Positions 1 through 11,043 of a stretch of 64,000 nt of DNA are shown one piece after another. Location of the stretch: NCBI RefSeq assembly GCF_019393635.1, contig NC_057861.1, positions 375,639,815 to 375,703,814 of the forward strand. The letters run 5' to 3'. Under the pieces are notes generated by a model. The model was not told the origin of the DNA, did no database searches, and worked only from the letters and a program-made list of their open reading frames with translations. Both the position numbers and the translations under genes were made by a program. Source of the stretch: Dromiciops gliroides. Its lineage: Eukaryota > Chordata > Mammalia > Microbiotheria > Microbiotheriidae. Each line of letters begins with the position of its first letter. Position 1 is the first letter of the stretch.

Positions 1-337
1 TATATAGAATGGTTTCATTCATAGCTTGGCCTATAGGAGTCACTTTGTAGGACCTAAATAAAGATCATCTATTTTATACAGTGTGAAAAAAGAGTATAAA
101 CATATATACATGTTACATATGATACATATGATACATGCATGCATATGTACATCTAAAATGAGTATGCATGTGTGATAATTATAAATATGAAATAGTTTGA
201 TATTGTATTTATAATGAGACCTCAAAATGGAGTCACTTCTTAATGCCCATAGAAACAGATAGACAAAACTGACAGTTTGTGCTTTATTACAACTGTGTCA
301 GGCAGCTCAATATTGAAGCTTTTGGACTGGATGAACT
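1..337. other. Unrecognised AT-rich sequence
   Basis: AT-rich, with alternating TACATA/TGCATA motifs around 100-170. I see no gene or repeat family here. Confidence 0.5.
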
Positions 338-482
338 TTTTTGGTGGGGCAGGGCAATGAAGTTTAAGTGACTTGCCCAGGCTCATACAGCTAGCGAGTG
401 TCAAGTGTTAGTTCAGATTTGAACTCAGGTCCTCCTCAATCCAGAGCAGGTACTTTATCCACTGTGCCACCTAGCTTCCCCC
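338..482 (-). repeat. tRNA-derived marsupial SINE (minus)
   Basis: Reverse complement of the SINE that recurs through the window. Read on the minus strand, it starts with a GGGGGAAGCTAGGTGGCACAG-like head containing an A box, then has a B box near TTCAAATC, then the motif for tRNA-like 3' sequence ending in CACTTAAACTTCATTGCCC. It is more diverged than later copies, so it is probably one of the older insertions. SINEs of this type have no ORF and depend on LINE machinery. Confidence 0.85.
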
Positions 483-1689
483 GGATGAACTCTTGACCTG
501 CTGCAGGGTACTTGATTCATTGTCCTTCTGCTGGTTTAATGTTAGAGCGTCCTCCCACACTATAGTGTTCATAAAGTAACTCCCCTTCTTGAGCTTCGTC
601 CAAGCCTCAAATCAATAAGAGATCCTGTATAATTTTTCACCCTCTCTGCATCTGATTAGATATACATCTGGTACCAATCACTTTTTCTCAACTGAATCCA
701 TTTATATGACACCAAATTCCAATTTTGAGTGTGTTCCTTTCCCAACACTTTTCTCTCAGCCTCTTGCTGTTATGGAATTCTTGGATCTGGGGACAAATCT
801 CAGTGGGTTGATATTTCCATGCAGTGTGGGTATATGCTTTGAAAAGGGTTCTTGTCGAAAATGAAACTTTAGTTGAGACTTGAAGGAAGCAAGGAGAACT
901 AGGAAGTAGAGTGGAGAAGGGAGAAAATTGCAGGCACAGGAGAGAGCCAGTGAAAATGTTTGTAGTCAGGAGATGGAGTGTCTTGTGCAGGAAAAGCAAT
1001 GAGTTCATATGGGTTGTTGTTCTTCAACTGTACAGTGACATTTATTTTACCTTGAACTATTACTGTATAAGCAAAAAAATATGCCATGATTCTTTATAAG
1101 TTTTATATGGGAACCTGCTGGGTGAGGAAAAAACCATGTGTATAATTCTGTTGACACTACATTTTTAATATATATAGTAGTTGCTTGACAGGAGATCATA
1201 GCACCTGTGACATGCTGAAATATTTATATTTGTAAAATACATAAATATTTTGTAACTCAGTGCCTGGCCCCTTCGGAAAGTCATGCTTGAATCCAACAGT
1301 CAGGTCATGAATCTTGCAGTGACTTTCACATCTAGAAATAGTTCTAAAAAATAGTTTATGCCCTGGGAGAATCTGACTGGATTTGTCATTTAAGTGTGTA
1401 CAAATTTACCAGGAAAAAATGGATAAGCATTAATACTCTAAAAGGTATGTCAGAATGATAGGCAGTAGCTCTTTCTTTTACTTTTTCATGCATAATAATC
1501 ATAAATAAAGGAAGTATGATAGAGGAATAGGAAATGATGATGAATGGCAGATTGTCAATTTCTACTTTACAGGGGACTCATGGGAACTATGCAGAATTTT
1601 GTTGAGGATTCTTGGGTAGTCCATCTTCTTGTTTAAATATATTACCTTTGCCTTATTTGTACAAAAACATCTTCTAAAATGTTGCTCAT
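483..1689. other. No recognised feature
   Basis: About 1.2 kb of AT-rich sequence. Short open frames on both strands show no similarity I recognise and no codon-like composition. I see no gene here. Confidence 0.5.
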
Positions 1690-2385
1690 ATCTAACTATT
1701 CTGAAGAATAATTTGGAACTATTCCTAAAGGGCTATTGAATTGTGCATACCCTTTGATTCAGCAATACCACTGCTAGGTTTATATCCCAAAAATATCCCC
1801 CAAAAAGGAAAAAGATCCATTTACACAAAAAATATTTATAGTACCTCTTTTTGCGGTGGCTAAGAATTGGAAATCAAAGGAATGTCCATCAATTGGGGAA
1901 TGGCTAAATGAGCTGTTTTATGTGATGGTGATGGAATATTACTGTGCTATAAGAAATGACAAGCAGGATGATTTCAAAGAGCCCTGGAAAGACTTCTATG
2001 AACTGATGCATAATGAAGTGAGCAGAACCAGAATTGTGCACAGTGATAGCAATATTATTTAATGAAAACTTCTGAATAACAACTATTCTCAGCAATACAA
2101 TGATTCAAGATAATCCCAAAGAAATAATAATGAACTATCCACCTCCAAAGAAAGAACAAATTGATTGAACACAGACAAGCAAACTATTCTTCACTTTCTT
2201 TCTTTATTTCTTTTATTCAAGTTTTCCTATATAAAGTGACTAATATTGTAATGTTTTATATAATTGCTCATGTGCAATTTATATCTGATTGCTTACCACC
2301 TCAAGGAAGAATGAGAGGTGGGTGAGAAGGAGGGATAAAATTTGGAATTCAAAACTTTAAATAAAAATTTTTATTATTAAAATGA
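1690..2385 (+). mobile_element. L1 LINE, truncated 3' end (ORF2 C-terminus and 3' UTR)
   Basis: The frame open at 1856-2062 encodes the end of L1 ORF2, with the motifs VAKNWKSKECPSIGEWLNEL and MEYYCAIRNDKQDDFKEPWK. This matches the C-terminus of the longer L1 at 27021-27437. A 3' UTR follows, including an AG-rich tract (2300-2335) and an A-rich end with TTTAAATAAAAATTTTTATT. Everything upstream of the ORF2 C-terminus is missing, as is usual for 5'-truncated insertions. Confidence 0.85.
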
Positions 2386-3149
2386 ATATTGCTCATATTT
2401 TGACATTCCTCTTACCAAACCCATTAATGCATTAGTTTTTTTTAAATGAATTATCTTAGTTGGAATATTGAGTCATTATTTCTGAAAGTAATCATCTATA
2501 AGATGAATCTAAATTATTTTATGAACATTCTAATTTTCTTCAAATTTTATAGTTCACAAATTCTGGTCATTTAAAACTTAGTAAGATGTCCATGTTATAA
2601 ACTAAGGGTAGTATATTTTAATTAGAGATTAAATTTATTGTTTTTCCCAGTTTCCACCTTTGGATGTAACCGATACCAGTACTGAGAAGAGCCATTACTT
2701 CTATTTCTCTCCCTAAAAGTGTGGCAAGTGCTTTGGAAAGGTAGATACCAATTTAATTTGCATGACTTGGCCCTCTATCATAGTGGAATGTGTATAATAG
2801 AAAGACAAGAAAGGGGGAAGCAACAAAAGGGATTTCTGAGAATCCTAGGCCTCAATGTGAAGTACTGATCAAATGGAAGGCATATTGCTCCTGTCCTGAG
2901 ACATATTTTGTCCCAGAGTAGAATATAGAGATACCATATATGTACCTAAATAATAAAAGGTTTCCGTAGTTATTCAAGAGAGTGCTTTATGTATAAGGTA
3001 GGTCTATTGGACTCTAAAGGAAAAGAAGACCATTTTTAATATTGCAAAGACATTCTGGCTTCAAATTTATGAGCACTGGACAGTGTCAAATATCTTGGGA
3101 GCTTGGGCTCTGATTATTTCATCCTGAAATTGTTGTAAAACAAATTCTA
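2386..3149. other. No recognised feature
   Basis: AT-rich single-copy-looking sequence. No repeat family or coding signal was recognised. Confidence 0.45.
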
Positions 3150-3275
3150 GGGAGCAGCTAGGTGATGCAATGGATAAAGCACTTGCCCTGGATTCAGAAG
3201 GACCTGAGTTTAAATCTGGACTGAGACACTTGACACTTACTAGACCCTGGGCTAATCACTTAACCTCTAGAACGA
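3150..3275 (+). repeat. tRNA-derived marsupial SINE (plus), 3' damaged
   Basis: Head GGGAGCAGCTAGGTGATGCA, B box region GAGTTTAAATCTGG and 3' part CTAATCACTTAACCTCTAG. The segment between CTTACTAG and ACCCTGGG is shortened and no A tail remains, so this is an old copy. Confidence 0.8.
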
Positions 3276-3515
3276 AACAGTAGAAGGATTGGGATGGGGA
3301 TCCAACCTCAGCAGTAGGTGAGCAAAAATCATTGCAGAGCTATGACAGTGATCCAATCTGGAAACAGGGATGCATAGTGATAATTAGGATGAGAGAGAGA
3401 GAGGCATTGGACTATGAGTAGGAGAATAGAGGGACAAAATAAAAAGCTAGATTAGAGGATATCCACCAAAACAGAACAATTATCCAGGAGGAGCAACTAG
3501 ATAAGGTTTGTTTTG

Positions 3516-3659
3516 GTTTTTTTTTAGAGCAATGAGGGTTAAGTGACTTGTCCAGGGTAACATAGCTAGTAAGTGTCAAGTGTCTCTGGCCGGATTTGAA
3601 ATCAGATCCTCCTGAATCCAGGGCTGGTGCTTTATACACTGCTCTACCTAGCTTCCTCC
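3516..3659 (-). repeat. tRNA-derived marsupial SINE (minus)
   Basis: Reverse-complement SINE running from a poly-T tail (3517-3524) through GGGTTAAGTGACTTGTCCAG to CTACCTAGCTTCCTCC. Its head lies directly against the LTR that starts at 3664. Confidence 0.85.
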
Positions 3660-3663
3660 TAGA

Positions 3664-4223
3664 TGTGAGATTAAAATTGGATATTAGATCATAAATCTCC
3701 CCTACTTAACCTTTCCCTTAATTTATCTCCCAGACTAGTAAATGGAAGAAGCTTCTGGTTTTCTAGATAGAGCCTTTATTGTTATGGTAGTCACAAGGTG
3801 ATGTTGATTAGAAGGATAGGAAAGTAGAAATACAATACAAATCGTCTCAAGTCTAGGCTTAGTCTATATTCTGTATAAAACTCCCCAAAACCCAAGGCCA
3901 CTTTTGGGGAGAGAGACCGAGTCAAGCGCGTGCTGTTAACTGAGAGCTGGGCCGAGTCAAACTCCAGTCTGCGTCTGTCTGTGCAGCGCAGCCAGGAGAC
4001 CATCGGAGCAGGAAAAAGCCCCACTTCCGTTCTCTCCTTGCCTTTTCAGCTTGCACCCCGGAAATTGAGTGCATAGCAGGTAGTCTGACATGTGCAGCAG
4101 GCGCACTGGCATGCGTAGCTCATGCCATTGGTCTCCTCCCCAAAAGGGTGGTCCTTAAAGAAAAACTGGTGTCTTTCAGTTATCCTAACCGACTGTTAAA
4201 AAACTTTCATATTTTTTACCACA
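3664..4223 (-). mobile_element. Solo LTR of an endogenous retrovirus (fossil)
   Basis: A 560-bp block bounded by TGTG at the left and CACA at the right, flanked on both sides by TAGA (3660-3663 and 4224-4227). That is the 4-bp target duplication typical of gammaretrovirus-like integrations. Read on the minus strand, a GC-rich promoter-like middle precedes an AATAAA poly(A) signal (complement at about 3775-3780), which fits U3-R-U5 order. No internal viral sequence adjoins it, so it is a solo LTR. Its family is not the one at 4651. Confidence 0.8.
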
Positions 4224-4227
4224 TAGA

Positions 4228-4650
4228 TAAGGTATTAAAGGGACAGTTTCTAAGAACTGTATACACAGATGTAATGCCACTTTCTGGAGGCCCAATATTT
4301 GGCAGCCCTATTACTCATCATGCGAACTATACAAGTATGTGCAAGATGCTTGCTATTTAAGGAATCTAAAAGTTGATATAGTTCTTCTCTTAGTTGACCT
4401 TGAGTTTTGTTGTTTTCTCCTGGCTGAGGGGTAGGAGAAGGCTGTTTAGGTTACAACTACAAAAGTCATAAATATTATATAGAATATAAATTTGACTCAC
4501 TTTTATATTCCATATGCTACATTATATGGACTTTATGTGACTTAAGATGTATATCACCATTATTAATAGGAACATTTTAATTCACAAAGTCTTACTCCAA
4601 TGCCTTCTTACAATGCCAAAGTGACCTAGTTGTAAAGGTTCTTAATGTAG
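4228..4650. other. No recognised feature
   Basis: AT-rich stretch between two LTR-derived elements. The first 130 bases contain a short open frame without recognisable similarity. Confidence 0.4.
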
Positions 4651-4739
4651 TGTAACGATTGGAATGACGCCACCTGCTGGATACTTACTGTAGAAGAGTT
4701 CTGCCCATGAAGCGAAGGTCTTTGAGGGCAAGACCAGGA
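4651..4739 (+). repeat. Left copy of the 89-bp terminal inverted repeat
   Basis: Identical, when reverse complemented, to 7022-7110. It is the U3 tip of the LTR, beginning TGTAACGATTGGAATGACGC. Confidence 0.95.
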
Positions 4740-5023
4740 GTCTTTTCTTTGGCGGGGAGGAAGTGACGCAGACTAGTGGGAGGAGGAAGGAAGAGACTGG
4801 CGCTCGGTCTGGCTCTCTTTCCTCTGGACTCTGGTGGAGAAGGGAGCTAGAAATGTGCTCTCCCTTGAATAGATAGGAATCTAGGCCTTTCTCTCTCTCT
4901 TTACCAAATTCTTGTTTTCCTTAATAAATGCTTAAAAGTCTAACTCTTGCTAAAGCTTATAATTTATTGGCGACCACTCATTAGATATTTTAGACAGTTT
5001 AGCTAGAATTTTAGCCCTTAACA
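4651..5023 (+). mobile_element. LTR of the 4651-7110 element
   Basis: Begins TGTAACG and ends near CCCTTAACA, giving TG...CA termini. A poly(A) signal AATAAA lies at about 4923-4928, followed by a U5-like segment ending TTTAGACAGTTTAGCTAG plus AATTTTAGCCC. The same U5 segment occurs in the solo LTR ending near 36890, which supports calling this an LTR. The leader that follows includes GGTAAGAAA near 5080, which looks like a 5' splice site, as many retroviral leaders have. Confidence 0.75.
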
Positions 5024-5135
5024 GATGGCTGACCACGAAGAGGAAAGCTAACCCTCAGTCTTCTTCTGATCTTCTGGTTGGGTAAGAAATTTCCCCTCCC
5101 TCTCCCTTTAACTGCTAAGTACTGGTGTACTGGCT

Positions 5136-6038
5136 GTGTTTTCCTTTAAATTTTTTCGAATGGACCTTTTAAACTCCCTAATTATCCTATTTTTGATTTT
5201 AGTCTGTTTAACCAGACAAATGGGAGATAATATCATGTTAATGCTTTGTTTTTGTGGATTTTCTATTTTTCTTTTTATTTTTGTTAAAAGAGCCAGCAAC
5301 TTACTCACACAAGGAAATATCTCTCCCTCTCCCAACCATGCTTTTTCAGAGAAACCTGAAGAGATTCCTGCAGCTTTTCCCAGTTCTAACAGTAATTGTT
5401 GCTTTAATTTTGCATGCCTGGAGGCAATGACCCACCCTCTAGAAGCTTTTAATCCCCTAGCACCTGGAGGCAAAGTGGGGGAAGAGGAATCCAGGCCTGA
5501 GTTCAAAATCAAGTCTGATTCAAATTGCTCTGGTCCCTCCCCTCCTCTCCAGACCCCACCCTCCACTCCTCCTATGGCCAAGCCCATTGCTTCCCCTGCC
5601 TGGGAAGTCCAGAGATCTGATACACATGCACAACTTTTTCTACCTGCATTTGCAGCTTCAGGCTCAGCCCTTCCCCGGCCTGGCTGTGCTTCTGAGACAA
5701 CCTTAGAAAACCCTTTAAATTCCAGATATGCTCGATTTGTTCATAATTTTGCTAACCTGCTTTTGTCTTTAATTAGTAATCTTATAAAGCATTTGTATGG
5801 TGAAAAGACTGACAGACAATATAGAGGGGTTAAAGAAGAAAAACTTAAGCCGAATAAGAATGACAATCATCAACATAGTTCAAGACTCCGCTTCTTTTGC
5901 GATGGAAGGGTATATATTTTACAGAAATGTAGAAGTAAGCAGCAAGGTATTGATATGAGTATTGGGGATTTTAGATATCGGAATCAAAGGTGTTCTGAAT
6001 TCACTCAGAGTATTAATATCAGTTCAGAGGTTACATAG
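5136..6038 (+). other. Open frame of 300 codons inside the LTR element; product unrecognised
   Basis: This is the longest open frame of the element, starting about 110 bp after the LTR. The predicted product has two hydrophobic stretches near residues 10-27 and 33-50, then a proline/serine-rich region around residues 65-185, then a basic segment (about 225-260). I do not recognise gag, protease, polymerase or envelope motifs in it. It may be a diverged remnant of a viral gene, captured sequence, or a chance frame. It is treated here as part of a fossil element. Confidence 0.4.
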
Positions 6039-7021
6039 GATTTCTATGCTATTACATATACATTTTGAAATTAATGGTATGGGTTTATTTTCATAGAGAT
6101 TTTCATGCTTTTGAGATTGTGTTTTATATTTAGTTTTTAAAACAAGGAGAATATTTGTAAAAGCTTTTTATAGTCATGTGATCAAGTTTATATTTTATAA
6201 TACTCTTATTAATATTAAGTTCACATTCATTTAGACTTCCTTAGTTTGAATTTCATTGTCTTTTATTGTTCCATGTGTATTTTCTTCTATTCATTTGTCT
6301 ATCTAATTTTGAAACATTGCAAGATGGTTTTGATTTTATTATACAATGTTAATTCTAGGAGTATTGTGCTCCCATATTCTGAGTTGTTTGTTTTTGTTAT
6401 TTTTTCTCAACTGATTATTTGATCAAACTCTTTAAAGCATTTCCTTGGCAAATTGGTTGCCATGGCAAGTGTAAATTAATTCTAGAAGTATTATTTTTGA
6501 TAAGCATATTCCAAAAAAAAAAAAAAAAGAGGGGAATATTTGTAAAAGTTTTCTTTTTTCAAAAAAAAAAAGTTTTCTTTGAGATTCTGTTGTGCTTTAA
6601 CTTGTATTTAAATATGTTCAGATTTTTCAAAAAAGTAATTGTATACTAAGTTAAAAAAAGGGGTATTATTTGAAATTGTTGCATAATTATATATTGTGTT
6701 CTGAGTGAAGATGTATTCACATTTTTTGCAATCATTTATTATCCTCAATTTTTAAATCCATATGAGACTTGGATTATGGGAACTTATCATTTAAGACATT
6801 AATTGCCTTTATTCTGAGTTATCAGATGCCAGTTGGCCAAGATGCCATCCAATCACAAGAGGAATACATGCAAGAGCAGACACTGAACTGTCACATGAGG
6901 GGAGAAATGCATGAAGTCAAGGTATGGCCGAGGGAACAGCTTTTGACTAATGTTGAGGTTGGATTCTCTTGGTTTAATATTTTATTTTTCCCCACAATAT
7001 TGTACAGATGGCTGGAAGTAT

Positions 7022-7110
7022 TCCTGGTCTTGCCCTCAAAGACCTTCGCTTCATGGGCAGAACTCTTCTACAGTAAGTATCCAGCAGGTGGCGTCATTCC
7101 AATCGTTACA
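7022..7110 (-). repeat. Right copy of the 89-bp terminal inverted repeat
   Basis: Inverted copy of the LTR tip, ending AATCGTTACA directly before GTAG. Similarity stops abruptly at 7021/7022; inward of this point the sequence no longer matches the LTR. Confidence 0.95.
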
Positions 7111-8040
7111 GTAGCTTAGGAAAAGATTTTCTATGGTATTCAAGGACTAATTTGAATAAGTTCAGAAGGATCCACTCTAGGGTAGCCATTGGATGAAGGA
7201 TGTTAAAATCTTTTCCACAACAAACTTTGAAGATAATTTACTAATTTATTGGGCAGTAGAAATGGGTATTGGTAGAGTGGAATATGTTAAAATGTCTGAA
7301 TTCCAATATTTATAATTCAAATCCAAAAGATAAAATAATTTGTACTTAAGATAATGTGGAAATGAGAATTTTTTTAGGTAAGATCTTACCTCATTCTAAT
7401 TCTTTTCTTAATTGAGAGAAAAAGGAAAGAAAACCTTTTTTTTTAATTTAAAGACAATATACATTTTTTTTGTTGATTTTAATGGAATCTCAATATGTGT
7501 TGTTGAGTTTACTTACAAAGGAATAAATTGACTAACTCATTTGATATATTTCAAAAACATTCCAAATCCAAGTGTACATGAATAAAAATATACATATAAA
7601 TATCTCCAATGTATGCAAGTAAAGAGTGTTACTATCATGTTTCCATTCTAGTATAGCATTTCCACCTAATTTGTGGTGCTCTCCTCCAAATTTTTTTTTC
7701 TTTTTTTTTTCCCCTAATCTTCTCACATGTTGTATTCTCTGGTAGAATATAAGATTTTAAGATAAAGAATTTTTTCTTCTCCTAAAGGTCTAGCACAATT
7801 TTCACTTAGTAAGCACTTAATACATATTTTTGAGGTAGAGTCAGATAGCAATAATCCTATTTGTCAAGAAGGTGTCAAGACACTTTGCCAAGTCCAAATG
7901 TCCTCAGACCTTCTATTCTATATAAATGGTACCTCAACCATTTAAGGAATTTGAAGATATGATTGATGCATCTGTAATCAATTATCTTTCAAGCATTATA
8001 AAGGAAGATGTACTGTTGGACTGACTGGAAGACACATAAA
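7111..8040. other. No recognised gene; trace of an ancient MIR/L2-type 3' end
   Basis: AT-rich. Around 7790-7830 the text AGCACTTAATACATATTTTTG resembles the 3' end of ancient mammalian MIR/L2 repeats. Nothing else was recognised. Confidence 0.35.
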
Positions 8041-8113
8041 ATATTATGTATTTTTTAAGGCTTTCACCTTTCTAGAATGGATCATTAAAGAAAGAGCTTA
8101 TAAGTATGTTTTG

Positions 8114-8249
8114 GGGGCAGCTAGGTGGCGCAGTGGATAAAGCACTGGCCTTGGATTCAGGAGGACCTGAGTTCAAATCTAGCCTCAGACACTTGACACT
8201 TACTAGCTGTGTGACCCTGGGCAAGTCACTTAACCCCAATTGCCTCACC

Positions 8250-8287
<38 letters not shown>

Positions 8288-8288
8288 T
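8114..8288 (+). repeat. tRNA-derived marsupial SINE (plus)
   Basis: Full-length and close to consensus: head GGGGCAGCTAGGTGGCGCAG, B box GAGTTCAAATC, 3' end CCCCAATTGCCTCACC, then an A tail that turns into (AAAAG)n. An imperfect target duplication is visible (AAGTATGTTTT at 8103 and AAGTATCTTTC at 8285). Confidence 0.95.
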
Positions 8289-8324
8289 ATCTTTCGGTTA
8301 CAGTGATCACTACAACAGATACAT

Positions 8325-9290
8325 GAGTCATGATTGTGCATTCAGTGAAGCCTCTGAGGCTGAGAAGCAATAGAATATGGATCAATTCTCTTCCACTTGT
8401 CCTAATTTTGACTTAACAATGAACATTAAGAATACAAAAGTCCTCCAACAGCATTACAACTTCTATATGTGGAACCATCACTTACAGAAAATGGAGAAAT
8501 TTTGAATGCTGTGGATAAGTTCACTTATCTTGGCATTATTCTTTCCACAGATGTCCACAAACATGATGAGGTTGAAATACTCACTGCCAGAGCTAGCTCA
8601 GTGTTTGGGAGACTCTGCAGGAAAGTGTGAGAGAGAAAACATATTTGACTGCCTACCAAACTGATGTTCTCCAGTGCCATTGTGCTGAACTCATTGTATG
8701 CCCATTAATTATGGACAATACATGAGCTCCATGCCAGGAAACTGAAATGCTTCCATTTGGATTGTCTTCAGAAAACTTCTGAAGATTATCTGGCAAGATG
8801 GGTGCTGGATACTGGTCCTTTCTCAAGCTAAACTGCCAAAATTTTGCAACTCTGTTGAGACAGCCATGTTGTTCAAATGTCAATAGTATATGTGTCTAAA
8901 AGACAAATTTACAGAGAACTCACAAGGTAAGGGTCCTCATAGATGTCAGAAGAAGGAATACAAGGACACCCTCAACATATCTCTGAAGAAATTTGGAACC
9001 GATTATGTGACATGGAAGATACTGGCACAGGAACGCCCAGCAAGAAATGCCTGCATCAAAGATGATACTGTATTCTATGAGCAAAGCAGAAATGCAGCAT
9101 CTTAAAAGAAATGGGAGATGTGGATATTTAGTTCATTTGGATTATTCTTGCCCAACTGACAGACTTCCAAATTTGTTATGTCCTTATTAGCCACAGTGGG
9201 ATTCCAACATAGCGATATCATTTTGGTATTATTCAAGAATGAGGACACCAACCAACCAACCAACCAACCAGTTAACCAACCAACATGTAA
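8325..9290 (+). mobile_element. RTE-like LINE remnant, 3' half of the reverse transcriptase ORF plus tail
   Basis: Pieces in several frames recall the non-L1 LINE protein with the order DDCAF / CPNFDLTMNIKNTKVL / ASSVFGRL / KKEYKDTLNISLKKFGTDY / ARNACIKDDTVFYEQSRNAA. The region covers the end of the RT domain and the C-terminal domain. The copy ends in an (AACC)n tail (about 9244-9285), typical of RTE-type elements that finish in a short tandem repeat. Stops and frameshifts are frequent, so it is dead. The RTE assignment is from memory of family consensus. Confidence 0.65.
9244..9290 (+). repeat. (CCAA)n simple repeat, probable RTE 3' tail
   Basis: Tandem CAAC/CAAC-type repeat ending the RTE-like copy. 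Confidence 0.8.
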
Positions 9291-9364
9291 GTCTTGTCAG
9301 ACAAACCACATTTCCTTTCATTTATTTGTTTTGATCTTACCAAGACAGCTGGAATATGTTAGCA

Positions 9365-9480
9365 ATAAATGTTGTTTACCTGGATTTCACAGAGCTATTT
9401 AACATTTTTCACAATATTCTGTTATACAAAATGAAGAGATGTGAGCAAATTTACACTGAATTTAGATAGATAATGATTTC
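9365..9480 (+). mobile_element. CR1/L3-type LINE fragment
   Basis: The translation shows VVYLDF followed by a HNILLYKMKRCEQ-like string, matching the CR1/L3 reverse transcriptase segment usually read as YLDFSKAFD...HNILLDKM. A second CR1-type fragment lies at 52050-52430 on the other strand. Short and heavily diverged. Confidence 0.5.
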
Positions 9481-9899
9481 ACTATCCTTTTGTACCTCCC
9501 TAATTCATTCCCTCTCTTTATAGAGAAGCTATGAGAAACTTTCTCTGTGCACCTCAAGCCACTGTTTTCTCATTTTGTTCTCATCAGATGACCTCTCTTA
9601 CTTTATTGAAAAAAGACATTTTTGTGAGATTCCCGTTCTTCCCTTCTTTTCATCTCAAAACCCCTTGACAGTAGCCTCTAGTCTCATATCGTTTCCCCAG
9701 TTCCCTAAAGTGAGGTTCTTGACCCTTTCCTTGTCAAGACTAACTTTTCTGTAATTTCCTTAATTCCAACCAAACCCTCAACTGAAACTTTGATTTAATG
9801 TTCAATTTTTCAAAATACACTGGTTCCTATCAAAGTGACTTCAAATATTTTCTTGTTTCTCTTATCCTAAAACCAAACAGAACCTTGAAAATATTATAC

Positions 9900-10960
9900 T
9901 ATTCCCTCAAATTATCATGCTGTATCACTCTTCTCTTTTTCAATTGCAAGCAGGGGCTGGGGGGGGGGTAGCTACCATCATGACTCCACTTCATCATTTT
10001 CACTAATTCACAATCATTTTCAGTTTTACTTCTAACTTCACACTTCGAAGAAAATTGCTCTATCAAAGGTTACACATGATTTTTGAATTGTCAAATCTTT
10101 TCTCAATACTCATCTTTCCCGCCTTGTCTGCAGCATTCTTGTCTCCAGCATTAGATACAAATACTTTTTTTTTCTCTTTTACATTTTCTTGACACTACTT
10201 ACTCCTGATTCTCCTTCTACCTCTATACAAACTCCTTCTCAGTCTCCTTTTATGGTTTGTCAGCCATACCACACCCTTGGGTGTTCATCTAGAGATACTT
10301 CCTTTTGCTGGACAATCTCCCCGGGACCATATCAGCTTTGAGTATTATTATCTCTATGCAAATGACACAAAGCATGATATATTAAGCACTTGCCTTTTCC
10401 CTGAGCTTTAGTATTACATCACCAATTCCCTATTCCAAACTTCAAGATGGATAACCTACTCAAAACAAAAATTACTTTTCCTCCAAAATCTAACCCTTTT
10501 GCAAATCTCTCATTGTCAATAAAATGTAATGTTTCCTCCTGTTTTCCAGTTTCAGTAATTCTAAGTTATCCTTGACTCCTCACTCTCCTTCATATTATAT
10601 ACATTCAATTTTTTGCCAAATCTTGCCATTTCTACTTCTAAAGATTTTTTCATCTGTTCCCTTCTCTCCATATTTCAAAGCAGCCTTTTTAATTCTCATA
10701 CTCTCATAACCTGTTGCCTAAGTTATTACAACAGCTTCCTTAATTGGTTCCCCTTCTTTGAATTTATCCTTACTTCCAGTTCACTTTACATAGTACTGCC
10801 AAGGAGAGTTTCCTTAAATGTATAATTGAAGATTTGATTTCCTTAGTCAATAACTTCCTAAGGTTTCTTATTTTCTCTGGGATAAAAGAAACTCATCTTT
10901 TTAGCTTTTAAAGTCCTTTACAACCCATATTTCCAACCTCATTAATAAGAAACTGGAAAA
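9900..10960 (+). mobile_element. L2-type LINE remnant (reverse transcriptase region)
   Basis: The order of diverged coding pieces matches L2: a CSIKGYT-like segment, a stretch corresponding to TLSWFSSYLSDRSFSVSF around 10190-10250, then YPRLLTLLHIIYI around 10560-10610 and SHTLITCCLSYYNSFLNW at about 10695-10750, which corresponds to the L2 ITSCLDYCNSLL motif. Many stops occur. The upstream part from 9480 may belong to the same copy but could not be aligned by eye. Confidence 0.6.
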
Positions 10961-11043
10961 AATAGGAACTAAAGAACAAGATATTTGAGCTAAGGTGGGG
11001 GGAAGGAACAGGAAATGGAATATTTTGGGATCCCTCCTATGTG

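Larger units (their letters stand above)
4651..7110 (+). mobile_element. LTR-retroelement-derived fossil with inverted U3 tips at both ends
   Basis: A 2460-bp element. Its left end is a complete LTR (4651 to about 5023), followed by a leader and an internal region. Its right end is an 89-bp perfect inverted copy of the first 89 bp of the LTR (7022-7110 against 4651-4739). GTAG flanks both sides (4647-4650 and 7111-7114), which fits a retroviral integrase-type 4-bp duplication. No pol- or env-like motifs were recognised inside, so the element is non-autonomous or rearranged. Perfect identity of the inverted ends and the intact duplication suggest a fairly recent insertion. The family resembles the LTRs at 36438 and 14421 in its R/U5 part. 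Confidence 0.75.
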
